Positions 15,557 through 17,851 of a DNA stretch of 17,851 nucleotides are shown here, in pieces. Source of the stretch: Bacteroidales bacterium (GTDB taxonomy: Bacteria; Bacteroidota; Bacteroidia; Bacteroidales; VadinHA17); NCBI GenBank assembly GCA_013314865.1, contig JABUEV010000002.1:1-17851 (forward strand), written 5' to 3'. Made by a program: the position numbers and the translations under genes. Each line of letters begins with the position of its first letter. The stretch's first letter is position 1. A model generated the notes under the pieces. The model worked only from the letters and a program-made list of their open reading frames with translations, made no database searches and was not told the DNA's origin.

Positions 15557-15584
15557 GGATAGCTAATTCGTGGACGTAAAAATG

Positions 15585-15617
15585 CAAAAGCGGCATGTTC
15601 AGGATGTGCCGCTTTTG
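15585..15617. terminator. Bidirectional intrinsic terminator between the DUF5916 and GH20 genes
   Basis: CAAAAGCGGCA (15585-15595) and TGCCGCTTTTG (15607-15617) are a perfect 11-bp inverted repeat around an 11-base loop. The GC-rich core is flanked by AAAA on one side and TTTT on the other, so the structure can end transcripts from either strand. It sits 28 bases after the DUF5916 stop and 4 bases beyond the stop of the convergent GH20-like gene. Confidence 0.88.
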
Positions 15618-15620
15618 TTA

Positions 15621-16736
15621 TTATCTGGCTGAGGTCAGTTTTAGTATTTCATCACATAAAGCCCTGAAGCAGCTTGCCGGATTGTTTTTATTCTCTTCCG
15701 GTTTCCGGCCGTAATAACTGTCGAGAAACTGACCTGCACCTGACCAGACGGTCTGGACTACTCCCTTAAACCTGTCTTTCATTTCGGGTGTTGATTGCTC
15801 CCTGAACCGCACCATGTCCTGTGCCTGTGAAACAGCAACCTCGGGAATTCTCCACGGGCAGGCCACTACATTAAAGCCTTTCATGGCAAAAAACACAGGG
15901 GTCTTGTCTGCTCTTTCATAATGCCAGTCACAAATAACTACATCCCTGGGTATCATGTCAACCGCCCTCCAGGTACTGTTATAACTGCCTTCCCATTCTC
16001 CTATGCCTGTAGTTTTGCCGTCAATCAGCCGGTCTCCCCATATCCATAGTTTCCGCCCTTTAATTGCAAGATGGTCACGTATTGTCCTTACCTCCCCTGC
16101 AAAAAGTTCTGCCTTGTCTCTGCCTGAACACCTGGGACATTGTTTTTCTCCAATATAAAATACCTCATCCATGCCGGCATGAAAAGCATCTGCTTCAAAA
16201 ACATCACAAATCTCATCCACAATCGCAAACACAACCTTATGAACATCCGGATGAAGCGGACAATAACTTTTGCAATATAATCCGTCGGGGTTCGGCCATA
16301 CATATTTCTCAGGCATTTTTACCAGAGGGGTCTCATCAAACTCCGGATAATGCTTCAGCAGATTGCCGATACTCCCTGCCCATGACTGATGTCCAAGAAG
16401 ATTTATCTGCGGAATGATACTTATGTTATGCTTCTTGCAGACACTGACAAGCCTTCTGACATCACTTTCCGACAGAGCCAGGGAATCACTTAGTTCAGGA
16501 TGACTCTTATACTGATAGTTATAATCCACCCTCAGAATTAATGTATTTATCTGCTTAGAAGCCAATGCCTGATCAATAAACCTGATAAAAGCATTCAATT
16601 CTGCAGGTCTGGGGGCGGCAATGCACAATCCCCGCACCGGCATTATGCTGTCGGTCATTTCAGATGAAGTCTTGCTGGTCTGCGCAAATGCACAACCGCA
16701 GGTTATAGCTGCCAGTATTAAAATATACTTCCTCAT
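15621..16736 (-). CDS. Secreted glycoside hydrolase family 20-like (N-acetylhexosaminidase-type) protein
   Basis: GH20 enzymes release terminal beta-linked N-acetylhexosamines with a substrate-assisted Asp-Glu mechanism. The 371-residue protein begins with a signal peptide ending near AFA-Q (residues 18-20). A lipoprotein cleavage at a nearby Cys is possible but the lipobox is poor. The TIM-barrel pattern includes INTLILRVDYNYQY, KKHNISIIPQINLLGHQSW (the barrel strand before the active site) and DAFHAGMDEVFYIG, where Asp190-Glu191 is the catalytic pair. Four cysteines, C155-x3-C159 and C200-x2-C203, bracket that motif. No accessory domain is present, so this is the compact GcnA-like type. It lies 100 bases downstream of the dipeptide epimerase on the same strand, suggesting joint recycling of muropeptide-like fragments. 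The exact substrate is not determined by sequence. Confidence 0.82.
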   Translation of the reverse strand: MRKYILILAAITCGCAFAQTSKTSSEMTDSIMPVRGLCIAAPRPAELNAFIRFIDQALASKQINTLILRVDYNYQYKSHPELSDSLALSESDVRRLVSVCKKHNISIIPQINLLGHQSWAGSIGNLLKHYPEFDETPLVKMPEKYVWPNPDGLYCKSYCPLHPDVHKVVFAIVDEICDVFEADAFHAGMDEVFYIGEKQCPRCSGRDKAELFAGEVRTIRDHLAIKGRKLWIWGDRLIDGKTTGIGEWEGSYNSTWRAVDMIPRDVVICDWHYERADKTPVFFAMKGFNVVACPWRIPEVAVSQAQDMVRFREQSTPEMKDRFKGVVQTVWSGAGQFLDSYYGRKPEENKNNPASCFRALCDEILKLTSAR

Positions 16737-16761
16737 ATGTTTAAAACTTAATTTACGTTCT

Positions 16762-16774
16762 GATAATGATTATC
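16762..16774. promoter_or_regulatory. Palindrome GATAATGATTATC upstream of the GH20-like gene
   Basis: A perfect 13-bp inverted repeat (6-bp arms, one central base) sits about 25-38 bases before the GH20-like ATG in the 100-base gap after the epimerase gene. The position suits an operator. I found no consensus-quality promoter in this gap; TAAGTTTT at 16750-16743 on the minus strand is one base off the -7 box but has no -33 partner. AT-rich composition makes chance palindromes fairly likely. Confidence 0.3.
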
Positions 16775-16836
16775 TGACACAATTAGTTAGGCTCAAAGCA
16801 ATTAGACTCTTCTGTTTCGAAATAAGAAATCCCTGT

Positions 16837-17851
16837 TCAGGATATCTTTTCCACACCTATTCCAGGCCTGTCAGGAAGAATTACCTTTCCCTTGTCAATC
16901 TTCACTCCTGTGAAAGGATCGTTACTTATCAGAAGATTTCCGTCAAGGTCGCACCAGTCGACCAGGGGCGAAAGGTGAGCAGCAGCCGTTACGGCACATG
17001 ATGTCTCTGTCATGCAGCCAATCATTACTTTCATCCCGAGTGCCCGGGCAACATGAATCATTTTGAGTGCCCCGTTCAATCCGCCGCATTTCATCAGCTT
17101 AATATTGATTCCTGAATATACATTCCTGTAAAATACAATATCGGAGGCATTTTGTATTGCCTCATCTCCAATTATAGGGAGAGGGCTTCTCTGTGTAAGC
17201 CAGGCTATATCTGCATCCTGTGATTTAGGCATAGGCTGTTCCAGAAACAGGAAACCCTTGTCTTTCAGATAGTACGCCATTTCGAGCGCATAGTTCCGGT
17301 CTTTCCAGCCCTGGTTTGCATCTGCACACATCGGTTTGTCAGTCACTGAACGGATCACCTCAACCATTTCCCTGTCGTTATCCCTGCCGAGCTTTACTTT
17401 AAGTACCCTGTAAGGTTCAGCTTCAGCTACTTTCTGTCTCACTACCTCCGGGGTATCAAGTCCAATTGTAAAACTGGTAACAGGTGTATTTGCCGGATTC
17501 AGTCCGAAAAGTCTGTAACAGGGCTGACCTGCAATTTTACCTGCCAGATCATGCAGGGCTATGTCGACCGACGCTTTGGCAGCGAAATTGCCAGGCATCA
17601 CACTATCCATGTATTCCAGTATGTCTTCCACTAGAAAAGGATCAGAGAATTTTGACAGGTCGAGTGCTGAAAGGAACCTTGAGACTGTTTCATGACTCTC
17701 TCCAAGATAGGGAGGCATAGATGCTTCTCCATAACCGGTCATACCGTCGTACTCAATCTCCGTCAGAACAACCGGAGTGGTAGTCCTTGAACTGGTGGCA
17801 AGGGTGAATGCATGCTTAAGATTCAGTGTATATGGTCTGAACCTGAGTTGT
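16837..17851 (-). CDS. Dipeptide epimerase (L-Ala-D/L-Glu epimerase type), enolase superfamily, 5'-partial
   Basis: Epimerises dipeptides, typically L-Ala-D-Glu from murein turnover to L-Ala-L-Glu, so that ordinary peptidases can finish degradation. The frame stays open to the window edge upstream of the internal ATG at 17742 and reads QLRFRPYTLNLKHAFTLA then SSRTTTPVVLTEIEYDG, the normal N-terminal capping domain, so only a few N-terminal residues are missing (337 are visible). Enolase-superfamily residues are present: the Lys-x-Lys base in YRVLKVKLGRD, metal ligands in MCADANQGW, LFLEQPM and IIGDEA, and the opposite Lys in INIKLMKCGGL. The DLDG motif near the C-terminus (WCDLDGNLL) is the DxD substrate-amine clamp typical of dipeptide epimerases. 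The next gene downstream is the GH20-like hydrolase. Exact dipeptide preference cannot be read from sequence. Confidence 0.88.
   Translation of the reverse strand, partial: QLRFRPYTLNLKHAFTLATSSRTTTPVVLTEIEYDGMTGYGEASMPPYLGESHETVSRFLSALDLSKFSDPFLVEDILEYMDSVMPGNFAAKASVDIALHDLAGKIAGQPCYRLFGLNPANTPVTSFTIGLDTPEVVRQKVAEAEPYRVLKVKLGRDNDREMVEVIRSVTDKPMCADANQGWKDRNYALEMAYYLKDKGFLFLEQPMPKSQDADIAWLTQRSPLPIIGDEAIQNASDIVFYRNVYSGINIKLMKCGGLNGALKMIHVARALGMKVMIGCMTETSCAVTAAAHLSPLVDWCDLDGNLLISNDPFTGVKIDKGKVILPDRPGIGVEKIS

Noticed and set aside
1..17851. Mobile elements, CRISPR, tRNA, toxin-antitoxin or defence genes
   Set aside because: No terminal repeats, direct-repeat arrays, cloverleaf sequences, transposase or nuclease-type accessory genes were seen; all long frames belong to ordinary chromosomal families.

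Overview
The window reads as chromosomal DNA of a free-living member of the Bacteroidota, probably class Bacteroidia. The evidence is Bacteroidota-type promoters (TTTG, about 19 bp, TAnnTTTG), start codons mostly without Shine-Dalgarno sequences, and gene families typical of the phylum: an S46 dipeptidyl-peptidase, a CBM9-like/DUF5916 envelope protein, a WCPDS-type thioredoxin lipoprotein and a short methylmalonyl-CoA mutase beta subunit. Coding density is high and no gap between genes exceeds about 170 bp. I see no tRNA, rRNA, CRISPR array, insertion sequence, phage gene or attachment site.

Layout. 1-871 (+): the 3' part of prmC (release-factor methyltransferase) overlapping recX. 896-2432 (-): a three-gene envelope operon of thioredoxin-fold lipoprotein, DUF4190-like membrane protein and DUF2752 membrane protein. 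2470-7324 (-): prfB (RF2, with a programmed +1 frameshift), then mutA and mutB, the two subunits of methylmalonyl-CoA mutase, behind a well-formed promoter at 7343-7373. 7484-10305 (+): rnhB (RNase HII) and a secreted S46 dipeptidyl-peptidase with its own promoter. 10359-11915 (+): a tightly overlapping trio of MarC-family membrane protein, rnhA (RNase HI) and a free-standing prolyl-tRNA-editing deacylase. 11928-12746 (-): a Tat-exported ThuA-domain protein. 12914-15556 (+): a large DUF5916 outer-membrane-type protein. 15621-17851 (-): a secreted GH20-like glycosidase and an L-Ala-D/L-Glu-type dipeptide epimerase cut by the right edge. A symmetrical terminator at 15585-15617 separates the last two blocks.

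How the genes fit together. Three themes recur. One is translation quality and termination: prmC modifies the GGQ motif of release factors, prfB encodes such a factor, and the YbaK-like deacylase clears mischarged tRNA-Pro. A second is propionate/succinate metabolism through MutAB, which interconverts succinyl-CoA and methylmalonyl-CoA. The third is breakdown and recycling of peptides and amino sugars: the S46 peptidase, the GH20-like enzyme and the dipeptide epimerase, the last two plausibly acting on cell-wall fragments.

I did not find a convincing undescribed multi-gene system. The most useful second-look items are the prfB recoding site, a MutA without its C-terminal cobalamin-like domain, an in-frame stop at the left edge of prmC, a one-cysteine thioredoxin lipoprotein, cysteine pairs flanking the GH20 catalytic residues, and several short perfect palindromes in regulatory gaps.
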